The notes: a model not told the origin generated them from the letters alone. Numbered from the stretch's first letter, positions 20,163 through 29,365 are shown. The stretch: DNA of 64,000 bases from Beijerinckiaceae bacterium (GCA_947475995.1 CANJNI010000002.1:62001-126000); one strand, 5' to 3'. Numbers and translations are program-made.

Positions 20163-20222
20163 TCGCGGCTGTCTCGCAGAAAGCACCACAGGGAGGCCTG
20201 AAGCCCCCGACAGCCCGAATGT

Positions 20223-20864
20223 CTAGGTCGGACGCTGACCGCTGGCAAGGACACGGGCTTCGGACCAGAGAAACTTCAGATATTCGGATGCGACGAGCCG
20301 AAACAGTTCGACATCGTTCCACCACGCCTTGCCGCGCAGCCGGTCAGCCACCACCGCATGCGGAATGAGCTCCAATTCGGGAAGGCGCGCGCGCATTTCG
20401 GCCAGCGCCCTTCGCATGTGATAGCTCGACGTCACGATGATCAGCGACCCCCGTATCTCGCGCTCGTGGACCCAGCGCCGCGTCTCCTCCGCATTGCCCG
20501 CCGTGTTTTGCGCAATGTAGCCGAGGTCCACGCAACACCGGACGATGTTGCCCGATCCCTGCACGGTGCGGGCGATTTCCGGCCCCGTCGTTCCGGCGCT
20601 CACGCCGGTGATCAGAAGGCGCCGGGCATGTCCGGCCATCAGAAGCCGGATTGCATCGGTGACCCGTTCGGCCCCGCCCGTCAGCACCACCATGCCGTCG
20701 GCCTTGCGGTCCAGCGGAGCCTCGACGGTTTTGACTTGCGAGGCGAACCAGTAAAAGCCGCCGCAGAAAGCCAAACCGGCAATCCAGCTGATGATCGAGA
20801 CAAGCGAGAATAGCCCGGTCCTGCGCCGCGTGTCCCGGCTCCCCGGTTCGGAGTCGCGCGTCAT
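20223..20864 (-). CDS. YdcF/ElyC-like DUF218 protein
   Basis: A 213-residue protein with one N-terminal membrane segment and a DUF218 domain (GMVVLTGGAERVTDAIRLLMAGHARRLLITG; IIVTSSYHMRRAL). The family includes ElyC, SanA and YdcF, linked to envelope polysaccharide metabolism. It lies 46 bp downstream of ftsX in the same direction and ahead of the plsC-like gene, so it is probably co-transcribed with ftsEX. The reaction is not known. Confidence 0.85.
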   Translation of the reverse strand: MTRDSEPGSRDTRRRTGLFSLVSIISWIAGLAFCGGFYWFASQVKTVEAPLDRKADGMVVLTGGAERVTDAIRLLMAGHARRLLITGVSAGTTGPEIARTVQGSGNIVRCCVDLGYIAQNTAGNAEETRRWVHEREIRGSLIIVTSSYHMRRALAEMRARLPELELIPHAVVADRLRGKAWWNDVELFRLVASEYLKFLWSEARVLASGQRPT

Positions 20865-20910
20865 CGCGCGGCCTCCGGCTGGAGATCCGCAAGTGCCGGA
20901 GGGAGCCTGT

Positions 20911-21873
20911 TCATTCCAGTGCGCCCAGATGGCGGAAGACCACGACGCGCGACATGTAGCCCGTCAAAATCGCAATCGCGAACGCGATCAGCCCGATCAA
21001 CGCATAACCTTTCGGGCCTAGCGAAAAGGAGCCGAAGAGCGCCTCGATCTGGTCGCCGCCGGGACTGAGCGCCCAAACATTCGACAGGACGCGCGAGGCC
21101 AGAAACAAGGCGAGAGCGCAAAGGCCGCCTATGGCGCCGCCCTTGAGCCCGAGACGCAGGAACAGCCGCTGGAATTCGCGCGCAATAAAACGGTCCTCCG
21201 CCCCTACGAAATGAAGCACTTCGACGATGTGCCGGCTGCCGGCCATGGCGCCCCGCGTGGCGAAGGCGACCGCCAGCGCCATGGCGGTGAAGACAAGCCC
21301 GACGACAAAGATCGCGATCCACACGAGGGTCTGCGCCATGGCGCTCAACCGGTCGATCCACATCCGGTGATCGTCGAGCGACGCATTGGGGACCGATTGC
21401 CCAAGCTGTTTGCGCAGGGCTGAAAGATCGACCGTCGCCCCGGGTTCAAGTTTCAGCACGATCAGCCGGGGCACCGCGAGTTCGCTGAGATCAACCCCCG
21501 CGCCGAGCCATGGTTCGAGCAGCTTCTCTGATTCGGATTTCGAAAAAAGCCGGACCTCCGCGACGCCCGCGACCGCCCTGGCCAGTTCGGCTGCTTTCGT
21601 CGCATCGGCGTCCGCCACCTTCGGGTTGGACGAACGCACCTGAATGGTCACTTCGCGCGAGACCTGTTCGCTCCAGTCGCGAGACGCATCGCTGATCAGC
21701 ACCGCGCAGCCCGCCGTGAGGGCAGCCAGAAAGGTCATGATGGAGATGACCGTCACCAGCGCGCGGCTCGCGATCGTATCGGTGGGCACCAGCGGAGCGC
21801 GCGCCCGCATCGCAGTATCGCCGGATTCTTCCTGGCGGGCGCGTGATCTTGAGCGGGCGATCAGAAAGGTCAT
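20911..21873 (-). CDS. ftsX: Cell division ABC transporter permease FtsX
   Basis: A 320-residue membrane protein with an N-terminal helix (ALVTVISIMTFLAALTAGCAVLI), a periplasmic loop of ~140 residues and three C-terminal helices, the FtsX layout. It partners with FtsE to control septal peptidoglycan hydrolases. The ATG at 21871-21873 follows the ftsE stop by 4 bp; a longer frame would overlap ftsE. The N-terminal cytoplasmic part is arginine-rich. Confidence 0.92.
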   Translation of the reverse strand: MTFLIARSRSRARQEESGDTAMRARAPLVPTDTIASRALVTVISIMTFLAALTAGCAVLISDASRDWSEQVSREVTIQVRSSNPKVADADATKAAELARAVAGVAEVRLFSKSESEKLLEPWLGAGVDLSELAVPRLIVLKLEPGATVDLSALRKQLGQSVPNASLDDHRMWIDRLSAMAQTLVWIAIFVVGLVFTAMALAVAFATRGAMAGSRHIVEVLHFVGAEDRFIAREFQRLFLRLGLKGGAIGGLCALALFLASRVLSNVWALSPGGDQIEALFGSFSLGPKGYALIGLIAFAIAILTGYMSRVVVFRHLGALE

Positions 21874-21877
21874 CGGC

Positions 21878-22588
21878 CTAATCGTAGACGTGGAGCCGGC
21901 TGTCGCCGAGCACAAACCGCCGCGCGCCGCCGAACTGATCCATCAGGGCCAGATCATGCGTGGCGATCAGCACTGCGGTGCCGGACTTGTGCAACTCGGT
22001 AAAGAGGCGAAGCAGGCGGCGGGCCAGGCTGGGATCGACGTTTCCGGTGGGCTCGTCGGCCAGCAAAAGCTCGGGACGGGCAATCAACGCTCTGGCGATC
22101 GCGGCCCGCTGCTTTTCGCCGCCGGACAGAACCGGCGGCAGGATATGCATGCGATCGCCCAGCCCCACCCACTGCAAGAGTTCGACGACTTCGGCCCGGT
22201 AAGTGGACTCGTCCCTGCCCTGAACCCGCAGGGGGAGAGCCACATTCTCGTAAGTCGTCAGGTGATCGAGAAGACGGAAGTCCTGAAAGACAACCCCGAT
22301 CCTGCGTCGGATCGCGGTGATCTCTTCCTTTTCCAGTTCATTGGACAAACGGCCGAAGACGCTGATGAAGCCGCGCGTCGGCTTCAGCGCGAGAAGGATC
22401 AGGCGCAGCAAAGTGGTCTTGCCCGCGCCCGAAGGGCCGGTCAGAAACTGAAAGGATTGCGGCTCGATCGCGAACGAAAGGTCCCGCAGGATCTCAGGTC
22501 CCATTCCGTAGCGCAGACCCACATTCTCGAACCTGACCAAAAAACCCTCTTGGCTGGCGACAACGCCCCCTGATTCGGAGCGAATCAT
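21878..22588 (-). CDS. ftsE: Cell division ATP-binding protein FtsE
   Basis: A 236-residue ABC ATPase with Walker A GPSGAGKT, Q-loop VFQDFRLLDHLT, signature LSGGEKQR, Walker B LLLADEPTGNVD and the H-loop THD. FVRFENVGLRYG at the N-terminus is typical of FtsE. It powers FtsX. The start at 22588 is the second ATG in frame; an upstream one at 22624 is possible. It is divergent from the DUF3426-like gene. Confidence 0.93.
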   Translation of the reverse strand: MIRSESGGVVASQEGFLVRFENVGLRYGMGPEILRDLSFAIEPQSFQFLTGPSGAGKTTLLRLILLALKPTRGFISVFGRLSNELEKEEITAIRRRIGVVFQDFRLLDHLTTYENVALPLRVQGRDESTYRAEVVELLQWVGLGDRMHILPPVLSGGEKQRAAIARALIARPELLLADEPTGNVDPSLARRLLRLFTELHKSGTAVLIATHDLALMDQFGGARRFVLGDSRLHVYD

Positions 22589-22702
22589 ACGCCAGCCGGA
22601 CCCGCCCGGATAGCAAAGCCCCATCGAGGCGGGCGCTTAACCGCGCCTTAACCATAAATGCCCCCATTCTGCGGCGGCGGCACATGTGAGCGGTATCGGA
22701 CA

Positions 22703-23254
22703 ATGGCGGGCGAAATCGATCTTGCGGTCAAAAGCGGACGCGTCCGGGCGCCCACTTATGAAGACATCTACGGTGCGGGTCGCAGCGCCGGGGACGTGCC
22801 CGCCAGCGCGGGCAGACGGCGCTTCGGCCCGGCATTGCTCCTGTGCGGGGCAGCCTTCTGCGCCATGCTGCTCGTCGCCCAGCGACAGCGGGTCGTGAAA
22901 TATGCGCCATTCACCGCCGGAGCCTATGCGGCGGCGGGGCTTCCGGTGAACGCACGCGGTCTCGCTTTCCGCAATGTGAAGGCGACGGTATTGGCCGATG
23001 CGGGCCAGAAGGTGCTGGCCGTTGAAGGCCATGTGGCCAATATTCGTGACACGACCCTGAACGTGCCTGATCTTCGCGTGGCGGTGGATGGACCCGACGG
23101 CCGCGAACTCTATTACTGGACCGCAAAGTCTCCCAAGCCGAGCCTTGGCGCGGGCGAGGAAATCTACTTCCGCGCACGCCTCGCATCCCCGCCGTCCGAT
23201 GGCGAAAGCATCAAGGTTCGCTTCACCGATGCATCGGCGAAGACGTCCAGATAG
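22703..23254 (+). CDS. Membrane protein with DUF3426-like extracytoplasmic domain
   Basis: A 183-residue protein with one membrane segment (FGPALLLCGAAFCAMLLVA, residues ~53-71) and a C-terminal beta domain (VLAVEGHVANIRDTTLNVPDLRVAVDGPDGRELYYW) resembling DUF3426/FxLYD. Homologues usually carry an N-terminal MJ0042 zinc ribbon. Here the N-terminal 50 residues contain no CxxC pair, so that part is absent. It is divergent from ftsE. The function is unknown. Confidence 0.65.
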   Translation: MAGEIDLAVKSGRVRAPTYEDIYGAGRSAGDVPASAGRRRFGPALLLCGAAFCAMLLVAQRQRVVKYAPFTAGAYAAAGLPVNARGLAFRNVKATVLADAGQKVLAVEGHVANIRDTTLNVPDLRVAVDGPDGRELYYWTAKSPKPSLGAGEEIYFRARLASPPSDGESIKVRFTDASAKTSR

Positions 23255-24922
23255 TCAGTTGTTTCCTTCGAGAAGCCGGCGGGCGATGACCTGCGCCTGA
23301 ATTTCTGCGGCTCCTTCGAAGATGTTCAGAATTCGCGCGTCGCACAGCACACGTGAAATCGCATATTCCTGAGCAAACCCATTGCCGCCATGGATCTGCA
23401 GCGCATTGTCCGCAGCCGCCCATGCAACGCGCGCGCCGAGCAGCTTGGCCATGCCGGCCTCCAGATCGCAGCGTCGTCCGTCGTCTTTCGCCCGTGCGGC
23501 AAAATAGGTGATCTGACGCGCAACGTGCGTCTCTGCCGCCATCATGGCGATCTTGTCTGCGACGCGCGGGAAATTGATCAGGGCCTTGCCGAACTGGATG
23601 CGGTCGCGAGCATAGCGCAGACCCAGATCCATCGCCGACTGGGCGACGCCGACAGCCCTGGCGGCGGTCTGGATGCGCGCAGATTCGAAGGTCTGCATGA
23701 GCTGCTTGAAACCCTGCCCCTCTTCGCCTCCCAGAAGATTTTCCGCCTCGACCTCGAAGTCGTCGAACCCGATCTCGAATTCCTTCATGCCGCGATAACC
23801 GAGCACCTCGATTTCGCCGCCCGTCATTCCCTTCGCCGGAAAAGGATTGGAATCATCGCCACGCGGCTTTTCAGCCAGCAACATGGACAGGCCCTTGTAG
23901 CCCGGCTCGTTCGGATTGGTGCGAACCAGTAGCGTCATAAGGTCGGCCCGCACCGGATGGGTGATCCATGTCTTGTTGCCGGACACGCGGTAGACATCGC
24001 CGTCACGCACGGCGCGTGTGCGCAAACTCGCCAGATCCGAACCCGTATTGGGTTCGGTAAAGACCGCCGTGGTGAGCATTTCGCCTGATGCGATCAGCGG
24101 GAGATATTTCTCCTTCTGGGCTTGCGTCCCGCCGCACAAAATCAGTTCAGCTGCGATTTCGGATCGAGTGCCGAGCGAACCGACGCCGATGTAGGCGCGC
24201 GACAATTCTTCAGTCACGACGCACATTGCGACCTTGCCAAGGCCCATGCCGCCAAATTCCTCCGGCACCGTGAGACCGAACACGCCCAGATCGCCAAGGC
24301 CCCTGATGACCTCCATCGGAATATACGCATTCCGCAGATGCCACTCATGCGCGTGAGGAGTCACTTCCGCATCAGAGAACTTGCGCATTTCGGTCCGGAT
24401 GGCTTCGAGAGTCTCATCAAGACCCGGGTCTCCAACCGGATCTCCGTTGCCCGACTGCTCCATCAGCCGGACAAGTTCGGCGCGCGAGTCCGGATTGTTG
24501 CCCACCATGGCGCGCTCGGCGCCTTCCGACAGCCAGCCTGCGATCTGGCGTTGCGTCAGTCCGAAATCCGCAGGCCGGACGAATTCGCCCTGGCTCATCG
24601 GGATGCCGCTAAAGACCTGCGTCAGATACTCACCAAATGCGATGCGCGACAGCGCAAACTCCGTCGTCCCGAAGCGTTGCTCCGCATCAAGCCGCTCGGA
24701 ATAGGCGAGGACTTCCCGCAGACCCTGCACATAAGTCGCAAGCCAGGCGAGTCCATGCGCGGCGTGCTGTTGTTGTTCCAGAATATCCGGAACGATCCTG
24801 CCATTCCGGCTGACCTGTTCCCGCAAAGCTTTCAGCGCATGACCGTAGAATGTCTCCGCGGCAGCAAGTCCGGCCTGCGCATCCGCGACCCAGACTTCGA
24901 AGGCGGTTCTGTCCGAATTCAT
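23255..24922 (-). CDS. mcd: Methylsuccinyl-CoA dehydrogenase (EMC pathway)
   Basis: A 555-residue acyl-CoA dehydrogenase with an N-terminal extension of ~160 residues ahead of the catalytic core. This length and layout mark methylsuccinyl-CoA dehydrogenase, which oxidises (2S)-methylsuccinyl-CoA to mesaconyl-CoA. VTEELSRAYIGVGSLGTRSEIAAELI, FTEPNTGSDLAS and NALQIHGGNGFAQEY-type flavin motifs are present, with the C-terminal IFEGAAEIQAQVIARRLL. It is close to ccr and ecm, which makes the assignment firm. Electrons should pass to ETF, encoded at 49-51 kb. ATG 24922 has AAAGG upstream. Confidence 0.9.
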   Translation of the reverse strand: MNSDRTAFEVWVADAQAGLAAAETFYGHALKALREQVSRNGRIVPDILEQQQHAAHGLAWLATYVQGLREVLAYSERLDAEQRFGTTEFALSRIAFGEYLTQVFSGIPMSQGEFVRPADFGLTQRQIAGWLSEGAERAMVGNNPDSRAELVRLMEQSGNGDPVGDPGLDETLEAIRTEMRKFSDAEVTPHAHEWHLRNAYIPMEVIRGLGDLGVFGLTVPEEFGGMGLGKVAMCVVTEELSRAYIGVGSLGTRSEIAAELILCGGTQAQKEKYLPLIASGEMLTTAVFTEPNTGSDLASLRTRAVRDGDVYRVSGNKTWITHPVRADLMTLLVRTNPNEPGYKGLSMLLAEKPRGDDSNPFPAKGMTGGEIEVLGYRGMKEFEIGFDDFEVEAENLLGGEEGQGFKQLMQTFESARIQTAARAVGVAQSAMDLGLRYARDRIQFGKALINFPRVADKIAMMAAETHVARQITYFAARAKDDGRRCDLEAGMAKLLGARVAWAAADNALQIHGGNGFAQEYAISRVLCDARILNIFEGAAEIQAQVIARRLLEGNN

Positions 24923-25037
24923 TTTATCAGCCTTTCAAAAGTGCCGCAGTCCGGCCCGGGATCGGGCGAGCCTGCAATTTCGTGGATTTTTCTCGCCGCC
25001 GTCGCGCTATGTTGTTCGGGACGAACCGGATGCGCAC

Positions 25038-25901
25038 ATGAAAACGGCATGGACCATTCTGACCGACGCCATCGGCAACTTCATCGCCGACGACGGCTGG
25101 GCGCTCGCCAGCCACATCGCCATGTCGGCTTTGATTGCGATTTTTCCGTTCCTGATTTTCCTCACCGCGCTGGCGGGCTTTCTCGGTTCGAAGGAGTTGG
25201 CTGAAAGCGCCGTGCAGATTCTGTTCGACACGTGGCCCGCAGATGTGGCGCGGCCCATCGCTCGGGAAGTGCACGATGTCCTCACCCAGTCCCGCGGAGG
25301 TTTGCTGACCCTCGGCGTTGTCCTGTCTCTCTATTTCGCCTCGACCGGCGTTGAAGCCTTGCGAACGGGCCTGAACCGCGCTTACGCATTGAGAGACCCG
25401 CGTGTCTGGTGGGTGCTGCGACTGCAATCCATCTTCCTGGTTTTTGTCGGAGCCGTTGCGTTGCTGATCTATGCGTTCCTGCTCGTGCTGGGACCCTTGC
25501 TTTGGGAGATCGCCGTCAGGGATCTGCCAGCGCTCGAACCGCTGGCAAGATTGGTGACGATCGCGCGATTCGCCGTCACGCTTGCAACACTCGGCATCGC
25601 GCTTGTGATTCTTCATCGCTGGCTGCCCTGCAGGAGATACAGCTATCGACAGATCGCTCCCGGCATCGTGCTGACTCTCGTCTTCTCGGCAGGCTTCGGC
25701 GAACTGTTCGGCATCTATCTGTCCAAATTCGCGACCAATTACGTCTCGACCTATGCAGGGCTGGCGTCGGTCATGATCGCGCTGGCCTTTCTGTATGCGG
25801 TCGCGTCGATCTTTCTCCTCGGCGGAGAGCTGAACGCCTCGCTGCTGCGCCATGCGAACCGTGAGGCGCATGCGGTCACCGCCGACCTGACGCCTCGATG
25901 A
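25038..25901 (+). CDS. YihY/UPF0761 family inner-membrane protein
   Basis: A 287-residue protein with about six membrane helices of the YihY (once called ribonuclease BN) family. DGWALASHIAMSALIAIFPFLIF and LNRAYALRDPRVWWVLRLQS are family stretches, and the C-terminal LGGELNA is conserved. Nuclease activity was disproved for the family; transport is suspected. It lies between mcd and ccr, both of which point the other way, and its last 26 bp overlap the end of ccr. Confidence 0.88.
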   Translation: MKTAWTILTDAIGNFIADDGWALASHIAMSALIAIFPFLIFLTALAGFLGSKELAESAVQILFDTWPADVARPIAREVHDVLTQSRGGLLTLGVVLSLYFASTGVEALRTGLNRAYALRDPRVWWVLRLQSIFLVFVGAVALLIYAFLLVLGPLLWEIAVRDLPALEPLARLVTIARFAVTLATLGIALVILHRWLPCRRYSYRQIAPGIVLTLVFSAGFGELFGIYLSKFATNYVSTYAGLASVMIALAFLYAVASIFLLGGELNASLLRHANREAHAVTADLTPR

Positions 25902-27162
25902 CGTCATCCAGCGTTCGCAGCCCCGTGCGCGGTGAATTGACCAGCACGGCCATGTTGCCCGGCGCGTGCTGGTTCTTCCACATCTTCGTGTGCGCAAATG
26001 GAATTTCCTTCCAGCCGAACACTTCGGACATGCAAGGATCAATGACGCGGTCGAGGACAAACTTGTTGGCTGCCGCAGCCTGCTTCAGATGCGCAAAGTG
26101 CGAGCCCTGAATGCGTTTCTGACGCATCCAGACGAAACGGGCGTCGAACGTCAGGTTGAAGCCGCTCGTGCCCGCGCAGAACACCACCATACCGCCGCGC
26201 TTGACCACGAAGCACGACACCGGAAACGTCTGCTCTCCCGGATGTTCAAAAACGATATCGACATCCTTCTTGCCCGTGATGTCCCAGATTGCCTTGCCGA
26301 ACTTGCGGGCCTCGCTCATGAAGGTCGCGTATTCGGGCGAGTTCACCTTGGGCAGTTGACCCCAGCAGTTGAAATCCTTGCGGTTGATGACGCCCTTGGC
26401 GCCCAGCGACATGACGTACTCGCGTTTCGTTTCATCCGAGATGATCCCGATTGCGTTCGCGCCAGCCGCCGCGCAGAGCTGCACGCCGAACACGCCAAGA
26501 CCACCCGATGCGCCCCAGACCAGCACATTGTCGGAAGGCTTGAGGCGGTGCGGTTCATGGCCGAACAGCATTCTGTAAGCCGTCGCCAGCGTTAAGGTGT
26601 AGCTGGCGGACTCTTCCCATGTCAGATGCTTCGGGCGCGGCATGAGTTGCCGGTCTTGCACGCGACAGAACTGCGAGAACGAGCCATCCGGCGTCTCGTA
26701 TCCCCAGATGCGCTGCGAGGCGGAAAACATCGGATCGCCGCCGTTGCATTCCTCGTCGTCGCCATCATCCTGATTGCAATGGACCACGACCTCATCGCCG
26801 ACCTTCCAGCGCTTCACCTTGGAGCCGACCGCCCAGACAATGCCGGACGCATCCGACCCTGCGACATGATACGGCTGTTTGTGGCCATCGAGCGGCGAGA
26901 TGGGCTGGCCCAGCGCCGCCCAGATGCCGTTGTAATTGACGCCGGCGGCCATCACCAGAACCAGCACGTCGTGGCTGTCGAGCGTCCATGTCGGCACGAC
27001 TTCCAGCTTCATCGAATCTTCGGGAGGACCGTGGCGCTCCTTGCGGATCACCCAGGCGTGCATTTGGGACGGGACGTGACCAAGCGGCGGGATATCGCCG
27101 ATGTCATACAGGTCCTTGACGGCTGTCGTCGCAGCTGGATCGGGCACGTTTGTCCTCCACAT
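25876..27162 (-). CDS. ccr: Crotonyl-CoA carboxylase/reductase
   Basis: A 428-residue enzyme, the normal length, that reductively carboxylates crotonyl-CoA to ethylmalonyl-CoA with NADPH and CO2, the key EMC step. VNYNGIWAALGQPIS carries the CO2-pocket asparagine, LVWGASGGLGVFGVQLC is the NADPH motif, and IQGSHFAHLKQAAAAN holds the second-pocket histidine. The ATG at 27160-27162 is preceded by AAAGGGG and starts at the usual N-terminus; a longer frame would run into the palindromic operator. It is divergent from ecm across a 196-bp region with palindromes. Confidence 0.96.
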   Translation of the reverse strand: MWRTNVPDPAATTAVKDLYDIGDIPPLGHVPSQMHAWVIRKERHGPPEDSMKLEVVPTWTLDSHDVLVLVMAAGVNYNGIWAALGQPISPLDGHKQPYHVAGSDASGIVWAVGSKVKRWKVGDEVVVHCNQDDGDDEECNGGDPMFSASQRIWGYETPDGSFSQFCRVQDRQLMPRPKHLTWEESASYTLTLATAYRMLFGHEPHRLKPSDNVLVWGASGGLGVFGVQLCAAAGANAIGIISDETKREYVMSLGAKGVINRKDFNCWGQLPKVNSPEYATFMSEARKFGKAIWDITGKKDVDIVFEHPGEQTFPVSCFVVKRGGMVVFCAGTSGFNLTFDARFVWMRQKRIQGSHFAHLKQAAAANKFVLDRVIDPCMSEVFGWKEIPFAHTKMWKNQHAPGNMAVLVNSPRTGLRTLDDVIEASGRR

Positions 27163-27201
27163 AGCCCGCCCCTTTGAGGGGCTGTCATTGAGAATAGCGA
27201 T

Positions 27202-27220
27202 TATGGTGCGTTGCACCATA
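27202..27220. promoter_or_regulatory. Palindromic operator-like site upstream of ccr
   Basis: TATGGTGCGTTGCACCATA is a perfect inverted repeat (8-bp arms, 3-bp centre) 40-58 bp upstream of the ccr start. On the ccr strand its right edge forms CATAAT, a good -10 element, with TTAGGA 16 bp before it, so a bound regulator would cover the promoter. The first 14 bases (27201-27214) recur exactly upstream of etfB. TetR-type regulators such as CcrR of Methylobacterium bind palindromes ahead of ccr; equating this site with one is inference. Confidence 0.55.
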
Positions 27221-27270
27221 GTCCTAATGGACAATCCGAAAATACCTTTACCCTGCGGTTAAACGCCTCA

Positions 27271-27313
27271 CGTGCAACGATTTGCCCGATGCTGGTCGGA
27301 TTGTGCCGTGCAA
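27271..27313 (+). repeat. Direct repeats CGTGCAA upstream of ecm
   Basis: CGTGCAA occurs at 27271-27277 and again at 27307-27313, one on each side of a weak ecm -35 (TTGTGC, 27301-27306; possible -10 TAAGCT at 27324-27329). The first copy extends to CGTGCAACG, whose complement matches the CGTTGCAC core of the nearby palindrome. Possible regulator half-sites; weak evidence alone. Confidence 0.3.
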
Positions 27314-27358
27314 AATTAGTCCCTAAGCTCACTCGCCGGAATGATGGGAGCCTTCTCG

Positions 27359-29365
27359 ATGGCCAACGAGCCGACCAGCGAAACAAGCACGTCGAAACGT
27401 GAACGTCCCTGGATTTTCAGGACTTACGCCGGGCACTCGACAGCTGCGGATTCGAACCGGCTTTACCGGGCCAATCTCGCAAAGGGGCAGACCGGCCTGT
27501 CCATTGCCTTCGATTTGCCGACGCAGACAGGTTACGATTCGGATCATCCGCTGGCGCGAGGCGAAGTTGGCAAGGTGGGCGTCCCGATCGCCCATCTGGG
27601 CGATATGCGCGCCTTGTTCGACCAGATCCCGATCGCCGAGATGAACACCTCGATGACGATCAATGCGACTGCGCCCTGGTTGCTCGCGCTCTACATCGCG
27701 GCGGCGGAGGAGCAAGGCGCCGCCCGCGCGGTCCTTCAGGGCACTACACAGAACGACATCATCAAGGAATATCTGTCGCGCGGCACTTATGTTTTTCCAC
27801 CCAAACCGTCCTTGCGCCTCACCCGCGATGTCATTCAGTTCTCGACGCGCGAATTGCCGAAGTGGAATCCCGTCAACGTCTGTTCCTACCATTTGCAGGA
27901 AGCCGGCGCGACGCCCGTGCAGGAGCTCAGCTATGCGCTTGCCACAGCGATCGCGATTCTCGATGAGCTGAAGGCATCGCCGGATATCGACGACAAGCTA
28001 TTCGCCGAGATCGTCGGGCGCATCTCGTTCTTTGTGAACGCCGGGATGCGTTTTGTGACAGAGCTCTGCAAGATGAGGGCTTTCACGGAACTGTGGGATG
28101 AGATCACGCGCGAGCGGTACGGCATTGAGGACGAGAAATACCGTCGCTTCCGATATGGCGTGCAGGTGAACTCTCTCGGGCTCACCGAACAGCAGCCGGA
28201 AAACAATGTATATCGCATCCTGATCGAGATGCTGGCCGTCGTGCTGTCCAGAAATGCGCGTGCGCGTGCGGTGCAGCTGCCTGCCTGGAACGAGGCCCTT
28301 GGACTGCCCCGCCCCTTTGACCAGCAATGGTCGCTGCGCATGCAGCAGATCATGGCGTTCGAAACGGATCTGCTGGAGTACGGCGACATTTTCGAGGGTA
28401 GCCACGAGATCGCCCGCAAGGTCGAAGCGCTGAAGGACGAAGCCCGAGCAGAACTCTCCGCGATCGAGGCGATGGGCGGCGCGACCGCTGCGGTCGAAAG
28501 CGGTTATCTCAAGTCGAAGCTTGTCGAATCGAACACGCAGCGTCTGGAGGGCATCGAGCGCGGCGACCAGGTCGTGGTTGGCGTGAACCGTTTTGTGCAA
28601 GCGGAGCCATCGCCGCTCGTGTCGGGCGAAAATTCCATCATGGTGGTTCCTCCCCATGTGGAGGAAGAGCAGATTGCACGGCTTCGGGCATGGCGCGCCG
28701 AACGTGATGCGCAGGCAGTCGCTTCCGCGCTGGCGGACCTTCGGGCAGCGGCGCGCGACGGGCGCAACATCATGGAGCCGTCGATCCGGGCCGCCAAGGT
28801 CGGAGTGACGACTGGCGAATGGGGCGCGGCGCTCCGCGACTCTTTCGGAGAATACCGCGCGCCCACAGGCGTCAGCCAAACGGCCCGACAGGTGGCGGGA
28901 GATCTGGACGATGTGCGCGCGGAGGTCGAGCGCGTATCGCTGGCGCTTGGACGCCGCCTCAAATTCGTCGTCGGCAAGCCGGGTCTCGATGGCCATTCGA
29001 ATGGCGCGGAGCAGATCGCAGTGCGCGCGCGAGACGCCGGAATGGACGTCGTTTATGAGGGCATCCGGTTGACCCCGGAAGAAATTGTCAGGACCGCGCG
29101 AGACGAACAGGCTCACTGCATTGGTCTCTCAATTCTCTCGGGCTCGCATCTTCCACTGGTGCGGGAAGTCATCGAGCGCATGAGAAGCGAGAATCTCTCC
29201 CACGTCCCGCTCGTGGTCGGAGGCATCATTCCGCCGGAGGACGAGAAATTACTGAGGGAGGAAGGCGTAACGGCCGTCTACACGCCCAAGAATTTCGAAC
29301 TCAACACAATCATGACCGACATCGTCGGCATCGTGGAAAGAAAGTTGCCAGAGCTATCGAACTGA
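27359..29365 (+). CDS. ecm: Ethylmalonyl-CoA mutase (MeaA/Ecm)
   Basis: A 668-residue adenosylcobalamin-dependent mutase that turns (2R)-ethylmalonyl-CoA into (2S)-methylsuccinyl-CoA. The N-terminal TIM-barrel part has GLSIAFDLPTQTGYDSDHPLARGEVGKVGVPI and TPVQELSYALATAIAILD. The C-terminal B12 domain has GLDGHSNGAEQIAVRARDAGMDVVY (D-x-H-x2-G) and LSILSGSHLPL. The single-chain form and length separate it from methylmalonyl-CoA mutase large subunits. ATG 27359 has GGGAG 8 bp upstream. The stop codon lies within the 8-bp target duplication of the adjoining transposon, so the protein end is unchanged by the insertion. Confidence 0.95.
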   Translation: MANEPTSETSTSKRERPWIFRTYAGHSTAADSNRLYRANLAKGQTGLSIAFDLPTQTGYDSDHPLARGEVGKVGVPIAHLGDMRALFDQIPIAEMNTSMTINATAPWLLALYIAAAEEQGAARAVLQGTTQNDIIKEYLSRGTYVFPPKPSLRLTRDVIQFSTRELPKWNPVNVCSYHLQEAGATPVQELSYALATAIAILDELKASPDIDDKLFAEIVGRISFFVNAGMRFVTELCKMRAFTELWDEITRERYGIEDEKYRRFRYGVQVNSLGLTEQQPENNVYRILIEMLAVVLSRNARARAVQLPAWNEALGLPRPFDQQWSLRMQQIMAFETDLLEYGDIFEGSHEIARKVEALKDEARAELSAIEAMGGATAAVESGYLKSKLVESNTQRLEGIERGDQVVVGVNRFVQAEPSPLVSGENSIMVVPPHVEEEQIARLRAWRAERDAQAVASALADLRAAARDGRNIMEPSIRAAKVGVTTGEWGAALRDSFGEYRAPTGVSQTARQVAGDLDDVRAEVERVSLALGRRLKFVVGKPGLDGHSNGAEQIAVRARDAGMDVVYEGIRLTPEEIVRTARDEQAHCIGLSILSGSHLPLVREVIERMRSENLSHVPLVVGGIIPPEDEKLLREEGVTAVYTPKNFELNTIMTDIVGIVERKLPELSN

